Source: Effrenium voratum (Eukaryota; Sar; Dinophyceae; Suessiales; Symbiodiniaceae). Taken from it: a stretch of DNA of 64,000 nt. Positions within the stretch are counted from its first letter, which is position 1; each line of letters begins with the position of its first letter. The stretch covers positions 664,255 through 728,254 of the forward strand of contig CAUJNA010001746.1 in the NCBI GenBank assembly GCA_963377175.1, given 5' to 3'. Of the stretch, positions 9,399 through 19,737 are shown one piece after another. The notes beneath the pieces were generated by a model. That model was not told where the DNA came from and did no database searches. It worked only from the letters and a program-made list of their open reading frames with translations. The position numbers and the translations under genes are program-made.

Positions 9399-9564
9399 AG
9401 CAAAGGTTTGAGTCCTTTCGGGGTTGTAGACTGAGCAACTGCATGTGAGCTCATGTGGTTTGGCTACGAAGTAATAACTTACCGCTGGGGCAAGGTTCAA
9501 GCTTGCTGTTGGGGGAAGCTTGTGAAAACTGCCATGTGATTAAGAATGTGAGGGATGTCTCTGT

Positions 9565-9645
9565 TGATTTCAAAGGGAATCTATCACTTCTAAAAATATA
9601 GGTGTTTCAAGAAGACGTACTCGCAAATGGAAGCTAAGTGAAGCC
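9565..9645 (+). repeat. Family C element
   Basis: GATTTCAAAGGGAATCTATC then CTACTCGCAAATGGAAG-type text (GTACTCGCAAATGGAAG at 9617), as in the copy at 29625-29680. Ends are not defined. Confidence 0.55.
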
Positions 9646-9693
9646 CAAACTTTCCATGGCCGAAGCTCATAAAGGGTCGCAATGTTCAGAGAA

Positions 9694-9801
9694 AGTTGCT
9701 AAGGGACAGTCCCAAGCATAAATGGGTGCAGCTGCCTTTCTAATTCTTTACATGGTTCTGGGCAGGCCATTGCAATACTATAGGTTTTGATTATGGCTCA
9801 G
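9694..9801 (+). repeat. Family B element, left end truncated
   Basis: Contains GGGACAGTCCCAAGCATA, GGGTGCAGCTGCCTTTC, TTCTTTACATGGTTCTGGG and TAGGTTTTGATTATGGC. The left terminal repeat is not recognisable. Confidence 0.65.
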
Positions 9802-10424
9802 TTGATATGACTTCCGTAATGTAGGACATTGGCCAATGTATGTTTCAGCACGAAAACAATGGGCCCCTATATTGCATGTTCCTTTTAATCCAGCTTAAGC
9901 ATCACTTGGGCAAATTGTCGTCGAATTTCTGCTTGGGCTGATGTTTGAGGGGGAAGAATAGGGAACCCTGTGTACGCAGGCAACAAGCATAATCTAACCC
10001 GTATGCCTTGGGATTTCTTTACCATTTGCTTATGCAACGTCTCAGAGCGACATTGATTTATTTCCCCACAAGAGGGCCCCGCTTTTAGGCATTGCCAGAC
10101 TTTTGCTTAACCTCATTGCCCTTTTTCCTTCGAGGCTTTCTTCACTTTTTTTCTGAAAGCAAGACCGCAACTTGTCGCAGGGGGTCGAAGTCTGGCCTAG
10201 GCTGGTGTAAAAGGCGTACAGCAAGCGTACCAGATGCTGCAAGTTGTAGCAAGCTTGCCGGGATGGAGCGATTGACCCATGATTCATGGTCCCGCGCTGT
10301 TGGATGAGAGGCTATTTAATACCTACACGCCTTGTTGTCCGATCATGAGGGTCGTCTATCTTACTTTTGTGCAGATGTGGTTTGCAGCCGGTTGATATGT
10401 CTGCAATTCGAGCAGATCCATGCA

Positions 10425-10452
10425 CATGTATATATATATATATATATATGTT
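10425..10452. repeat. (TA)n microsatellite
   Basis: About 12 TA units flanked by GTA/ATG. Confidence 0.9.
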
Positions 10453-10624
10453 CCGTGGTAACCATATAGGGTGCGTATGTCCTCGAACAAACTACACTTC
10501 TGGGGGCCAAGGGAAGCCAAAGTGTTGACCGGACCGGCCCCAAGCGGGCGACGGTCAGAGTTTGTGTGGCTTCCTTAAACCCACCGGCCCCATTTGCTGA
10601 GCTGGTTATGTTGTTGTTTTTTCC

Positions 10625-10665
10625 CTAGTTTCAAAGTGAATCTATCACTACTGGAAATGGTCTTA
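10625..10665 (+). repeat. Family C motif
   Basis: TAGTTTCAAAGTGAATCTAT followed by CACTACTGGAAATGG. It adjoins the tandem duplication that begins at 10657, so the duplicated unit includes the distal part of family C. Confidence 0.55.
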
Positions 10666-10811
10666 ATGTTTTTCAGGGGACTGGAGGTGACCTTTTGTGG
10701 ATCCAAGTTGAACACAGTGAAGCAAATCTGAAGATGGTTTTAATGTTTTCCAGGGGACTTCAGCAATTGAAGGCGACCTTTTGCGATCCGTTGAAAATAG
10801 TAAAGCAAATC
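10657..10811 (+). repeat. Two-copy tandem duplication of about 76 bp
   Basis: Unit 1 begins ATGGTCTTAATGTTTTTCAG and unit 2, at 10733, begins ATGGTTTTAATGTTTTCCAG. Both continue with GGGGACT, GACCTTTTG, GATCC and end in GTAAAGCAAATC/GTGAAGCAAATC. Divergence is modest with a small insertion in unit 2. Confidence 0.85.
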
Positions 10812-10999
10812 ATATTGGGGCCTGTGGTTTTCTTGATATCCGAAGGGGCTCCATGCTTTGCCTAATCAATGTGCGAGCTTGGCAGCGTAGGCACACACTG
10901 AGAGCCTGCTGTGGGACTACCTGCGACACCGGCCCATCGACTGAGTGACTGACTGGTTGCTGACTTGGCGTGTTTGTCAAAATTTAGTCTACGTCGAAC

Positions 11000-11600
11000 A
11001 TCTTGGAGCATCCCTCTTGCATCTATGCTTTTCGGGGGCTCTTTCGGGCTGGCATGTGGGGGCCTGAGCCACTAGGTTTGAAATGTTGCAGTGGTTCTCA
11101 AAGCCATGAGCAAGCTCAGCTTCTGTCCAATTGGAGGTTTTGGATTGGTGGAGGTTTGAGGTGGTTTCCCGAAACAATTCGAGAACAAAGTGCCAAAGTG
11201 GGCTAACATTGCTGGTGTCTGTACACATTGGAGTGCCCTGGCACAAGGTTATTGGCCCCTGGAACAGGAAGACAACAGGACCCACTGATTTTCTACCCTT
11301 GGTGTTCGTCAGGTTTGGATTCGTGAATGGAGGATTTTATCCGCTGGTTCCTGGTCGACTATTAGCTGTCAGGCGAGCACAAAAGTCAACCCTCTTGAAG
11401 TCTTGGATTGTTCAATGATTCAAAGAGCGAATCCCCTAGGACCAGGGAAAATAATGGTGGTTTGTAAAGAGAACGATGGGTGAAGAGAATGGCGGGCGAA
11501 CAAACCTTTTATCAGAGGACGAATTGAGGATATTTCCGTAAGACAGGCATCCGTTAGACGTGAAACAGCTATGGCAAAGAACATCGCGAGAAGCGGGCTT
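11000..11600. other. Spacer, no convincing gene
   Basis: Several short overlapping frames on both strands (for example 10989-11285 minus, 98 codons) and no splice-bordered block. Confidence 0.4.
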
Positions 11601-11610
11601 TCAACTTTGG

Positions 11611-11974
11611 CTGGAGGGAGAGAAGGAGACAGAGAGACAGAGAGACAGAGAGAGCGAAAGAGCAAGAGAGAGAGAGAGAGAGAGAGTGACAGACACAGAG
11701 AAAGATAAGCAGAAATATAATGAGAAAGAGAAGAGCAAGAGAAGGGGAAAGGGAGAGAGAAAGAGAACGGGCAAGAGAGAGGAAGAGAAAGAGGAAGACG
11801 GCGGGAAAGACAAAGATAAAGATATTGAGACAGAAGACGGAAAGAGTAGCGGGAAGAGGAAGAGAAATAAAGAGGGAGAGAGGGAGATAAAGACAGAGAG
11901 AGAGAGGGCCAGAAAGAGACACAGAAAGTGGCAAGAGGAAGACACAGATCAAAAGAAAGAGAAAGAGGAGAAGA
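11611..11974 (+). repeat. Long polypurine (GA-rich) tract
   Basis: About 360 bp in which the plus strand is nearly all A and G, including pure GA runs at about 11666-11690. The complementary polypyrimidine strand gives leucine/serine frames over 100 codons long and the plus strand gives a K/E/R frame; both are by-products. Such tracts can adopt intramolecular triplex structure. Confidence 0.9.
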
Positions 11975-12157
11975 ATTACAACTGCGTCCGATCTCGCTGT
12001 TTTCTAGGTAGTGACTTGCTAGATTCACCTACAGGGTGAGCCGCGTTATCCATGTCGGCGGTTGCTCAATGCCGACGCTTGGAGTCCCACAGCCAGAATA
12101 CTGCCCTGATCAAGAGCCCTCAAATCCGCCAAGCGTATGGATCCTCTCTTTCTTCAG

Positions 12158-12255
12158 GTTTCCGCATCTCGCAGCGGTTGCTGTGGCGGGGCAAACGCAT
12201 ACGTATTGCTGATAGGACGGAAGACAGCCTCTATGGGACGGCTCAACTACCATAG
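12158..12255 (+). CDS. Exon-like block with strong acceptor, terminal
   Basis: A pyrimidine-rich CCTCTCTTTCTTCAG is followed directly by a GC-rich frame reading FRISQRLLWRGKRIRIADRT, then EDSLYGTAQLP and a TAG at 12253-12255. The acceptor is one of the best in the window. The frame is also open upstream of it. A second plus frame is open in the same stretch (to 12382). Basic, possibly amphipathic peptide, not recognised. Confidence 0.45.
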
Positions 12256-12859
12256 GAGCATCCTCATTGTATCTCTTGACCCCGAAGCTAGAGAGCGTGA
12301 TTGGCCAAAATCGATGGGCCAGCTTCAAGTGGGAAAGCGCAACCACAAGGAGGTACTTTCTCATCTGGCTCTCCTGCGGTAATTCCGCGCAACTTGCATG
12401 GCAACGATGAACGCGTTGTCAGCTTCGCCGGATCTTTATTAGCAGGGCTTTGAGGATTCAAACTGAAGTTTGGTGCATGTTTTGCTGCAGCCGACAGTGA
12501 TGAGAAGCTAAATTAAGCTTGAGCTCCATAATGGATCGTATGGGATTTGTTTGCCTCAGGTTTCGGAATTTCTATGAATTGTGCAGATGGAAGTGCCACA
12601 GAGTTGTGTTTTATACCCCTGAGGTGTACCCATAAAGACTTCAAACGAGATACACCAAAAACAGCCAACTTTGCTTGGTAGACTTATCGGAAAGGGGGGG
12701 ATTCCTAATAAGGATGCGCCAGATGGGCGGAGCCTAGGCGCGTTCACTTCTTTGGTGCAAACCTCATCTCGAAAAGCGGCAATGAGTCAGTGGACTCTCA
12801 GTCACCGTGGTTTCCTCTCTTGGGATTTGTTCGGGGTTTGAACTCGTTATAGAATGTAA

Positions 12860-12930
12860 TTATAATTTCCAGATGCATATGTATATATTATGTATGTATT
12901 TTATATATATGTGTACTTATTTACATACCA
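12860..12930. repeat. AT-rich TA/TG tract
   Basis: Runs of ATGTATATATT and TATATATATGTG; a low-complexity spacer. Confidence 0.8.
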
Positions 12931-13227
12931 GACGCGCAAGAATCTTTTCGGGCACGTACCCCGGGGGCACTTCATGTTTGAGAAAGCCACCCAGCCCCAA
13001 TTAGTAGGAGGTAACCTTTGTTTGTCCTTTCAAAACCAGTGAAACCAAAGGGTGCTGCATTTTGAAAAGCCTGCTTCCAAAAGCTCGCCCTTTTGCCTCG
13101 AGGATTGCTCCTATCATTCCGCCCTGCGACTCCCATCTACCGTCAGGCTGGTATGACTCCGTGAATGCCTGGCAGAGGTGTGTGTTGCTCGTGTGTGTTT
13201 GTATGTGCTCGATTGTTCTTGTGCTTC

Positions 13228-13277
13228 TTTGTTTGCTTGGGTGTTTGTTTGTTTGTTTGTTTGTTTGTTTGTTTGCA
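13228..13277 (+). repeat. (GTTT)n microsatellite
   Basis: Eight or more GTTT units, in a T/G-rich segment that continues to about 13460. Confidence 0.9.
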
Positions 13278-13764
13278 GGGTTCATTGCTTACTTGCTTGA
13301 TTGCGAGCCATCTTGCTATCTTGATTGTGTTCTAACTCACTGTACTGCTATCTTAGGTTTCTTGCTGGCGTATTATCTTAGTTGCTATCGTGCCTGGTGT
13401 GTTGTAAATGTGTTTGTTTGGTTGTGTGTGTGTGTGTCTTTGCGTGTTTGTTTGTTGGCCCTCTTCATTAGTAGCACTCGATTCCTGATCCATGAACTTT
13501 CACGACGTTGCTTTTGAACGGACTTGCCAGTGACCCCTTCACAGTCAACCTGCCTGTGTGCCCGACTTCACGTCGGACCTTTCTGGCTGTGCCCCAAAAA
13601 CGGGCCAGTTATAGGGGCCCTGTCTTGTCCATCTCAGCTGCTTTAATCTACGCCTGCTCCAAGAAGTTCGGGCCAACGGGGGGCTATCTCTTACCAGGCT
13701 CTTGATAAGGCGAGGGCTTGTTGAGGGCTTATCCTGGGCTTTTCCAGGGATAGCTCCCCGCCCG

Positions 13765-13923
13765 TCATGGTAGCCCTAAGTCCATGAGTCCTGCTGGCTT
13801 GGAGTCAAGCATTCTGGGCCCAAAGGGCCCCAGCTTCTTCAACTCGCCGAACGCGGCGCAGGCGTCCTGGATTGCATCGATGGCTGGTCCTTCGGTGACG
13901 CCCCCCAGGTGGCCAGCTTTTCC
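13765..13923 (-). CDS. Exon-like terminal open frame, well-formed
   Basis: The minus strand reads GHLGGVTEGPAIDAIQDACA, then AFGELKKLGPFGPRMLDSKP, then AGLMDLGLP and a TGA at 13765-13767. Third positions are mostly G or C. A TTAG at about 13925 is a plausible acceptor. The ACAAFGELKKL stretch recalls the first helix and strand of RNA-recognition motifs, but the ribonucleoprotein motifs are not visible, so I do not assign that family. A plus-strand ATG frame also opens at 13784 but is less convincing. Confidence 0.5.
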   Translation of the reverse strand, partial: GKAGHLGGVTEGPAIDAIQDACAAFGELKKLGPFGPRMLDSKPAGLMDLGLP

Positions 13924-14076
13924 TAATGATGTGATATTGTTCGACGTGTCTCAATACAGGGAAAACATAGGTGCCCTTTGTAGTTTAGTTGGATTAGAAG
14001 TAGATGGCACTGGTTTAGATTGGCTTCATTTTCCATTTGCTATGAACGTCTATTTTTACCAAGAGGACACCCATGT

Positions 14077-14100
14077 AAAAAAAAAAAAAAAAACAAAAAA
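14077..14100 (+). repeat. Poly(A) run
   Basis: Seventeen A, one C, six A, immediately after a family A end motif (GACACCCATG). A retroposed tail is possible, but it may also be a simple homopolymer. Confidence 0.85.
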
Positions 14101-14159
14101 CGAGCTGTGGTTCCCGTGTGGTTTGAGGAGCCCTTTGGGCAACTCACGATCGCCCCCTT

Positions 14160-14300
14160 CGGGTTCTATAGTCATAGAGGGGTTCAGCGCTGAGTCTTGG
14201 CTTGCATCCAAAAGGACCCATGTGTCGCGCGTTCGGTCACCCAACTCCAAGTGCTTCTCTTCAAACCAATTCCTCCCTTTCCCTTTCTTCCGGGCAAGCA
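14160..14300 (-). CDS. Exon-like open frame
   Basis: The minus strand gives EEKHLELGDRTRDTWVLLDA, then SQDSALNPSMTIEPEGGDRE. It is hydrophilic and lies on the same strand as the islands at 13.77 and 14.95 kb. Borders are not evident, and the plus strand is open too. Confidence 0.3.
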
Positions 14301-14946
14301 AATTTAGGGTTATTGGAAGGGTGCAGGGTTCTTTCTGTTCCCGGGAAGCCCTGAAGCATTTAGTCACAAGGACAATCAGCACCAAAGTTGTCAATACCCA
14401 CAGCCCAATTTTGGTCCCTTTGCCGGAGGATCTCTTCTTGACATGGGCAATACTCGCTCCTTGTTCGTAACTTCCTCATTATTTACAGGGATCCTTCTTT
14501 TCAGGGAACCATCATATCGAAACAGTTGGTGCTTGAAAAGAACGATGATTGAAAATAGTGGGGAAACAAGCCCGAGACTTTTAAGATGCATTGGGCCCAG
14601 CTAGCTAGAAGGAATGAGAAGGGGATTCCTCACGCAGCACCAACTAAGCAAGCTCAAGGCGCGCATGGTGCCCTTGCTATCTGAGACAGGTCACATAGTT
14701 ATCATGCAGCAGATTCAGGAGCGTTTATTGTGCGTGTTTGTCTCGCTCGTCACTCGGATGGATAGCGATATGGACCTCGCACACAAGCCACAAACTGTAC
14801 CCTTGCACAACTGCCGACAAAATGAAAAAGAGAAACGCGACGGGGGACTGTAAGGACCAACAGCACGAACAGCTGCGTTTTCAAGAGCCCAGAACCTGTT
14901 GCAACCCATAGCAACAGAAGACTTCAATATACTTTCTTTGTTGCAC

Positions 14947-15010
14947 CTTCCTGCAGCTTCCTTCAATTCTTCCAAGCTGAGCCTTGCCACGTCAGACCTC
15001 CACATGCCTT
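14947..15010 (-). CDS. Short exon-like block
   Basis: Following a TATTCTCAG acceptor on the minus strand, 64 bases read MWRSDVARLSLEELKEAAG in one frame, ending at AGGAAG before a possible GTGCAA donor, or at GCTGCAG before GA. The peptide is helical and charged. It could belong with the minus-strand islands at 13.77 and 14.2 kb. Unrecognised. Confidence 0.4.
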
Positions 15011-15239
15011 CTGAGAATACTGTGACATAAACAGCAACCCTCCAAATGTCCGAGGGCATCCTGTCGTCCCAGCCAGCGGACAACACCCCCACTTTCTCTC
15101 TGAGATGGGAGGTGTTCAAGTATTACGCGCTGGTTGGCTTGGCCCGGCAAACCAAAAAGGAAATCAATACAGTGATGATTTCGACAGTGGCTATTGGTTC
15201 TTGGGAGCCTATGGATCCTCTGAGAATTGGCTTCGATTT

Positions 15240-15330
15240 TTCGGGCCTTCCAACAAGATGTGTCTAGCACGGCAACTCTTGAGGCAGCTGCCGGCGGACG
15301 GCGAACGGTGCCGTGCCGGCCTCGAGTGTC
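15240..15330. CDS. GC-rich island, strand undecided
   Basis: About 90 bp of GC-rich sequence with open frames on both strands. The plus strand reads MCLARQLLRQLPADGERCRA after an AACAAG acceptor-like site; another plus frame reads SSTATLEAAAGGRRTVPCRP. Coding character is plausible but the frame cannot be chosen. Confidence 0.25.
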
Positions 15331-15344
15331 CCTCATCCTCCCCA

Positions 15345-15417
15345 ATCAGAGCTGGGTGGTGTCCCGTTGGCTTCCCTTCAAAGCCGAATCGGGAGCACCC
15401 TAATGAAAAGACACCCA
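15345..15417 (-). repeat. Family A element, reverse orientation
   Basis: GTTGGCTTCCCTTCAAAGCC followed by GAGCACCCTAATGAAAAGAC and ACCCA: the reverse complement of the family A order (TGGGTGT, GGGTAC, AAAGGGAA). The left end is decayed. Confidence 0.5.
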
Positions 15418-16059
15418 CATGAAACCGGGAGGGCTTCCAAGAGGGGATTCTATGGATGGTGGGGGTCCATGTGGATCTACAGTCAACTTGTTTGCTGTGG
15501 GAACCCCTCTACGTATTTGTGTTTGTGCCAATTTGTTCCATGGCCAGTGTGTTTGTGTTCAGAGTTGTGGGAATCCAAATCAGTGCCTCCAATGGAATGC
15601 CAATTCTCCACAAGGGGAGGCTTCCTGATTTCACAAACGTGGTGAAAACCAAGCATGATTTCAACTTGAGGCTCATGTGAGCTGGTCGCGCCCAATTGTT
15701 TCCTGACGTGGGAAACATTGGGTGGCCTTTTCCGGTGCATATCACAATCTGACACCAACGCCTGACCAGAAGGCATCCATGCATGGCTATGAATTTAGAT
15801 AGGGAGCCTCAAAAAGTGGTAGTTGGATCCCCACCGAAATGATGTCGCAGGGTCCCCCCGCCCGAGAAAAAAGAACAAATGCCCATGTACCGTGACAGCG
15901 GGCGGCAGAGGAGACAGGGCAGGCGTTTTTGCCGGCTCCGCCAAGCCATGCCCTTTCCGTGCCCAGCTGTCACTCTCGCAAACAGCTTTTCTCGGAATGC
16001 AGCGCCTGTTTTGGCTCTCGCTGCTGCAAGCTTCAGCTAGGTTCGTACCTTGAGATCAT

Positions 16060-16165
16060 GCCCTAAGCGACGGCTGCCATCGCGATTCACACTGCGCTTT
16101 TGGGTGCAACAAAAGAGCCATCGCGAGCGCTTAGATCATCTCTTTCGCGAATGCTGGCTATCCAT
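16060..16165. CDS. Exon-like island, strand undecided
   Basis: The minus strand reads WIASIRERDDLSARDGSFVA, then PKSAV and a stop, preceded by an ATAGCCAG acceptor. The plus strand reads RFWVQQKSHRERLDHLFREC and WLSIANLL. Both are protein-like. The neighbouring minus-strand islands favour the minus reading slightly. Confidence 0.3.
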
Positions 16166-16489
16166 TGCCAATCTTCTCGTTTCAAAGGGTGCCGGAGGAA
16201 TGTGGAACCTGTTTGACACGGAACAAATCCAGTCAGTCGCATTGTACCTCCAGATTCATCTGGGATTGCGTTTAAGTGGATTTGACATGGGACACCAACT
16301 TTCAACCAGTGCCTTGGTTTCACCTCGTCAACTCTGCTCCCATTGAACCTCCCACCAACAAAAAAAGATAGGAACCTTCTTCCCTTGTTTGAGCCCAGGG
16401 CAGAATTATGAAATTTAGTATAGGAACCCCTTTTAGCCGTGGATAGCATTCCTATGGATTTGTTTGTTGAGGTTCCTTGACCAGTACAC

Positions 16490-16575
16490 TCTTTTCTGAG
16501 GGTACCCGTTTTGGGGTTGTTTGAAAGGGAAACAGAAGGAGACTTACCATTTTGCTGGTTCTCCTCCAAGACCAG
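16490..16575 (+). repeat. Family A element
   Basis: TCTGAGGGTACCCGTTTTGG, GTTTGAAAGGGAAACAGAAG and CCATTTTGCTGG occur in the family order. Terminal repeats are eroded. Confidence 0.6.
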
Positions 16576-16689
16576 TTACATTTTTGAGTAGAGTAAATAT
16601 GAAACAGATTGGGACAACATCATCTTGGAGTATCCCAGATGCGGGCCAAGTGGTGGGGTGCCCCTTCGAGACAAACCCACATGTGTCCA

Positions 16690-16734
16690 ATGCTCGAGGT
16701 TTATCGGCTGAATCGTCGCCGAGACAACGCACTG
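16690..16734 (+). CDS. Short ATG exon with GT donor
   Basis: ATG at 16690 opens fifteen codons (MLEVYRLNRRRDNAL) that end exactly before GTGAGC, a standard donor. The minus strand over 16544-16846 is also open for 100 codons, so this may be chance. Confidence 0.3.
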
Positions 16735-17403
16735 GTGAGCACGGCAGCCTATAGCTGCAGATCGCTGATTGGGTTGGCCTTTGAGTGTGAAGTGTAGCAG
16801 GGGACCCTTGTAGACATTTGCATAGGGAGGTATGTCCACCAACCATGTGTCAGGCTGTTCTCCATGAATGTGAGGGAGTGCCCCAAAGCAAGGGGGGAGT
16901 CAACAGGGATCAACCAAACCACAAATTGAGGGTCAGAGTTGTAGAGCAGCATTAGTTTTATTTAGTGTTCCAGTGTTGGTTCAATACTTCTTGCTATTGG
17001 TTCAGCAGTCTTTGGACTTGGTTTACTCTTTGTTTAATATTCCTCGGTGCTGGCCCAGAGATTTGTCTTTTCTCTGTTTCCTCCCCTTTAACATTTAGTA
17101 TTATCACCTTTTCGGGGTCACTGTACCACCCTCTTGAAAACTTATTGGGATAAATAATTTCGCTGTTTGGGGCCTCAGCTGGTTTGGCTGGCTCAGGATT
17201 GGCTGAGTATTGGTCCACCACTACTTAGTATGAGCTTAGTATTGGTGTGGCATTGGTTTAGAAAAAACTTCATATCAGCCTAGTATTGCTTTGGTATGTG
17301 TGCAAATGACTCAGAAAATGTCCACGTGTGCTCCTCTCAGGTCCGACCAGCGAGCTTCGAAGTGCAGATGCCATGAAAGTTTTCTGATTGGAAGCCGATT
17401 GTT

Positions 17404-17610
17404 ATGAATATGCCAGGTTCCACTGACCCAAGATCGCTCGGCCACTTTGGCGGCGACGCGTCGTCAAGACGTTTACGCGGCTCTTCGAAGTCCACATCAG
17501 CTTCATTTCTCTAGCAGGGCAAGCGCAAGCGATCCAACGGGGTATTTGCGCCTTTTCACTGAAGCCGCATGTTGTTTGGTGACGGAATGCGAATGGCACG
17601 TGGCTTAATT
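17404..17610. CDS. Exon-like island open on both strands
   Basis: The plus strand, after TATGCCAG, reads VPLTQDRSATLAATRRQDVY through CCLVTECEWHVA to a TAA at about 17607-17609. The minus strand reads GFSEKAQIPRWIACACPARE, then VNVLTTRRRQSGRAILG. By eye the minus frame has somewhat higher third-position GC. One of them is probably coding. Confidence 0.35.
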
Positions 17611-17699
17611 ACACAGTTGGCAGACACTCGCACTTGGAGTTTGGTCATCACACGCAGTGACATGGCGAAGCCAGGAAGCAGATTGTAAATGGGTGAGGC

Positions 17700-17855
17700 A
17701 GCTGGCGGTTGGCATTTGGTCCTTCAGCTAGCCAAAGGTTGCGCCGAGAGAGCTCTGAAGTTTAACCCTGGCTGAAAAGGAAGATGGCGGAGTCACTGTT
17801 TTGGCAAGCTCTCCTCCGGCTCCAACGAGCTCTTTGAGCTCACCATGATGTAGGT
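17700..17855 (-). CDS. Exon-like island with a possible 72-nt intron
   Basis: The minus strand reads GELKELVGAGGELAKTVTPP straight through. It also contains GTGAGC (donor GT at complement 17842-17843) and TCTTCCTTTTCAG (acceptor AG at complement 17772-17773), which would remove 72 bases and continue ARVKLQSSLGATFG to a TAG. The plus strand offers LAKGCAERALKFNPG, reminiscent of a TPR helix, and MAESLFWQALLRLQRAL. The strand is not settled. Confidence 0.35.
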
Positions 17856-18659
17856 CCTTGCGGATCACTTATTTCAGGTTCGGTTTTTTGTAGATTTAGG
17901 ATCAATGTGTGATTAACCCCAAATCCATTCTCCCTGGTTCATCAGCTGAGGGGTATTTTCTGGAAAAGGCATTATTGTTCAAAGGACAAAGGACACCTGG
18001 TCGATTTCAAGCGGTTTCATTCTTAAAGTGATGCGTCATGTTTGTTTTCGAGGTAACCGGTAAACAGTAAACATGTTTCTGTGGCATAGCAAATGCTTGT
18101 GCTTTGGGTCCCTTGGGTTACGATAGCCTTTCACTTGGGTTAAGGGGGATGCCCATGAGCTCTTTGTTCGCCCTTTTCGCCGTAGTCCAGCATTTTGTCG
18201 CGGACCTAAAGTTATTCTGGGTCCAGTAAAGTGACATTTGTTTTTTTTGTTTCCCTCATGGTGGCTTTCGGGAAAGAACCTGGACATTTTATGTTCAGGT
18301 ACATGGCTTCACCTATTCGACTCCACTTCCCAAAAGGCTTTCTGCTCAGATGGCCCCCAAGTGCCCTGGCTTTCTGTGGCAAGGTTGGCCTTGTGAGACT
18401 TTCCTCTCAAGTTCGTTATAAGATTCTCCCCGTGAAGTCGAAACAAGAAACCCTGAAATGGGCGTTGTTCTGTCTGTTCTGTCTTGAGCCACCCCAAAAA
18501 TGGTACCCACGCCAAAAACATGGCACCCATATCACGTGTGCGCCCGTTGTTGCTGGGTGAAGTAACCAAACATGCTGTGTTTTTGTGGGAATCCGGCCAC
18601 TTCGGGGTCCAAAGCTTGTCCTTCCCGAAGAACTCGCATGTGAGCAGCGCCCTAAACCC

Positions 18660-18930
18660 TCATGAGCTATCTCTAGCAGGTGTGGAGTAGGCGGTTCTAC
18701 CTGGTTTCATATTTGCAGCAGAGCTTTCAAAAGCTGTTGTAGGCATGTTAGAACCACAGGTCAATAACAGGCTTGGGAGCGGCTCATTGCTTTCACTACG
18801 ATTTCTTTGAACCCTTGAAGCTGGAGAGCGGTTTTTCTCAGGCGGCACCCGCGAGAGTGCCTTCCTGGCAGGGGGCTGAGGACTTCGCTGCGCGGTTCGC
18901 AATGAGTTTTGATGGGAACCTCAGAACTAG
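18660..18930. CDS. Exon-like island, best exon 18842-18929 on plus
   Basis: On the plus strand a strong acceptor (GTTTTTCTCAG) precedes APARVPSWQGAEDFAARFAM and SFDGNLRTR. The minus strand is open over 80 codons with a serine/proline/arginine-rich composition (PPEKNRSPASRVQRNRSESN). The plus reading has the better splice context. Confidence 0.35.
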
Positions 18931-19247
18931 GTCCCCCAGCTAGGTGCCCTTTCTCACCCCTTTTTTGGTTGGGAGGGTTCCCCTACTAAAATAGACTACA
19001 TAAAAACAACATGGTAGAGAATGTTGCACAGGAATCCACGTGAATCCCATGTCCACCTTTCGGGTTGCCTCGTGTGGATGTGTCACAAAGGTCGGGTCGA
19101 CTTAGTGGGGAGAAACAACAAATGCAGCTGGCAGGCCAGTTACCGACCGTCCGACTGTCTTGACAGTCGTGTCGGAAAATCAGGGACTCTCCCAAGTGGT
19201 GATGTTGTGTTTCCTGCGTGGGCACCACTTGGCTATGTCTTCATTTT

Positions 19248-19332
19248 TTAGGAGACCCACAAAATGAATAGTTCTTTTGGTTTCCCTTTAAAGCCACTGA
19301 AAAAGAGAAGTGCCAACTCAAAAAGACACCCA
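19248..19332 (-). repeat. Family A element, reverse orientation
   Basis: Bounded by GGAGACCCAC on the left and AAAAAGACACCCA on the right, with TTTTGGTTTCCCTTTAAAG between. Right and left ends are inverted copies, as in the forward elements. Confidence 0.65.
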
Positions 19333-19429
19333 TATTGCGCATTTGAGGTGTCGTTGTCTTAGAAACCTCCGACCAATATCTTGGCTCCAAAGCTTCGGTG
19401 GAGAGGCGTTGCCCGTGGGTTTTGCGGTT

Positions 19430-19512
19430 TTTGAGGCTCGGGGCCCTTTTGGGGCAGAGTTGCAGGGAAACCAAAAATCATTTTTTTGTGGATCCGAGTC
19501 CCTATTTTGACA
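19430..19512 (+). repeat. Family A element, left end lost
   Basis: CCCTTTTGGGGCAG, CAGGGAAACCAAAAATC, GTCCCTATTTTGACACCCA: the right two thirds of family A in forward orientation. Confidence 0.55.
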
Positions 19513-19737
19513 CCCAGACTGGATTTGGAATGGACACTCCTAGGTACTTGTTCATGTGGGCATGTCTTTGCATTGGGGACCCGTGGAAGCGTGTGTGTCA
19601 AAATAGTGGGGCCCGCAGAATGACTGCTTTTCTTTGGTTTCCCTTTCAGCCTTCAACAAACACCCATGTCCATCAACCGAAGCAAATCGAGCAGCAATCA
19701 GCAGCTGCGGCTGCTAGTTCGCTACGCCAGGCAAGCT

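Noticed and set aside
11420..12039. 159- and 202-codon frames rich in K/E/R or L/S
   Set aside because: By-product of the polypurine tract.
13784..14470. 228-codon plus-strand ATG frame
   Set aside because: It passes through a poly(A) run and a family A end, and its first part is antisense to a better minus-strand reading (13765-13923).
18482..18505. Possible spliced-leader relic (CTTGAGCCACCCCAAAAATGG, reverse orientation)
   Set aside because: It resembles the dinoflagellate spliced leader only in scattered bases and matches a family A-type context better; no convincing relic was found in the window.
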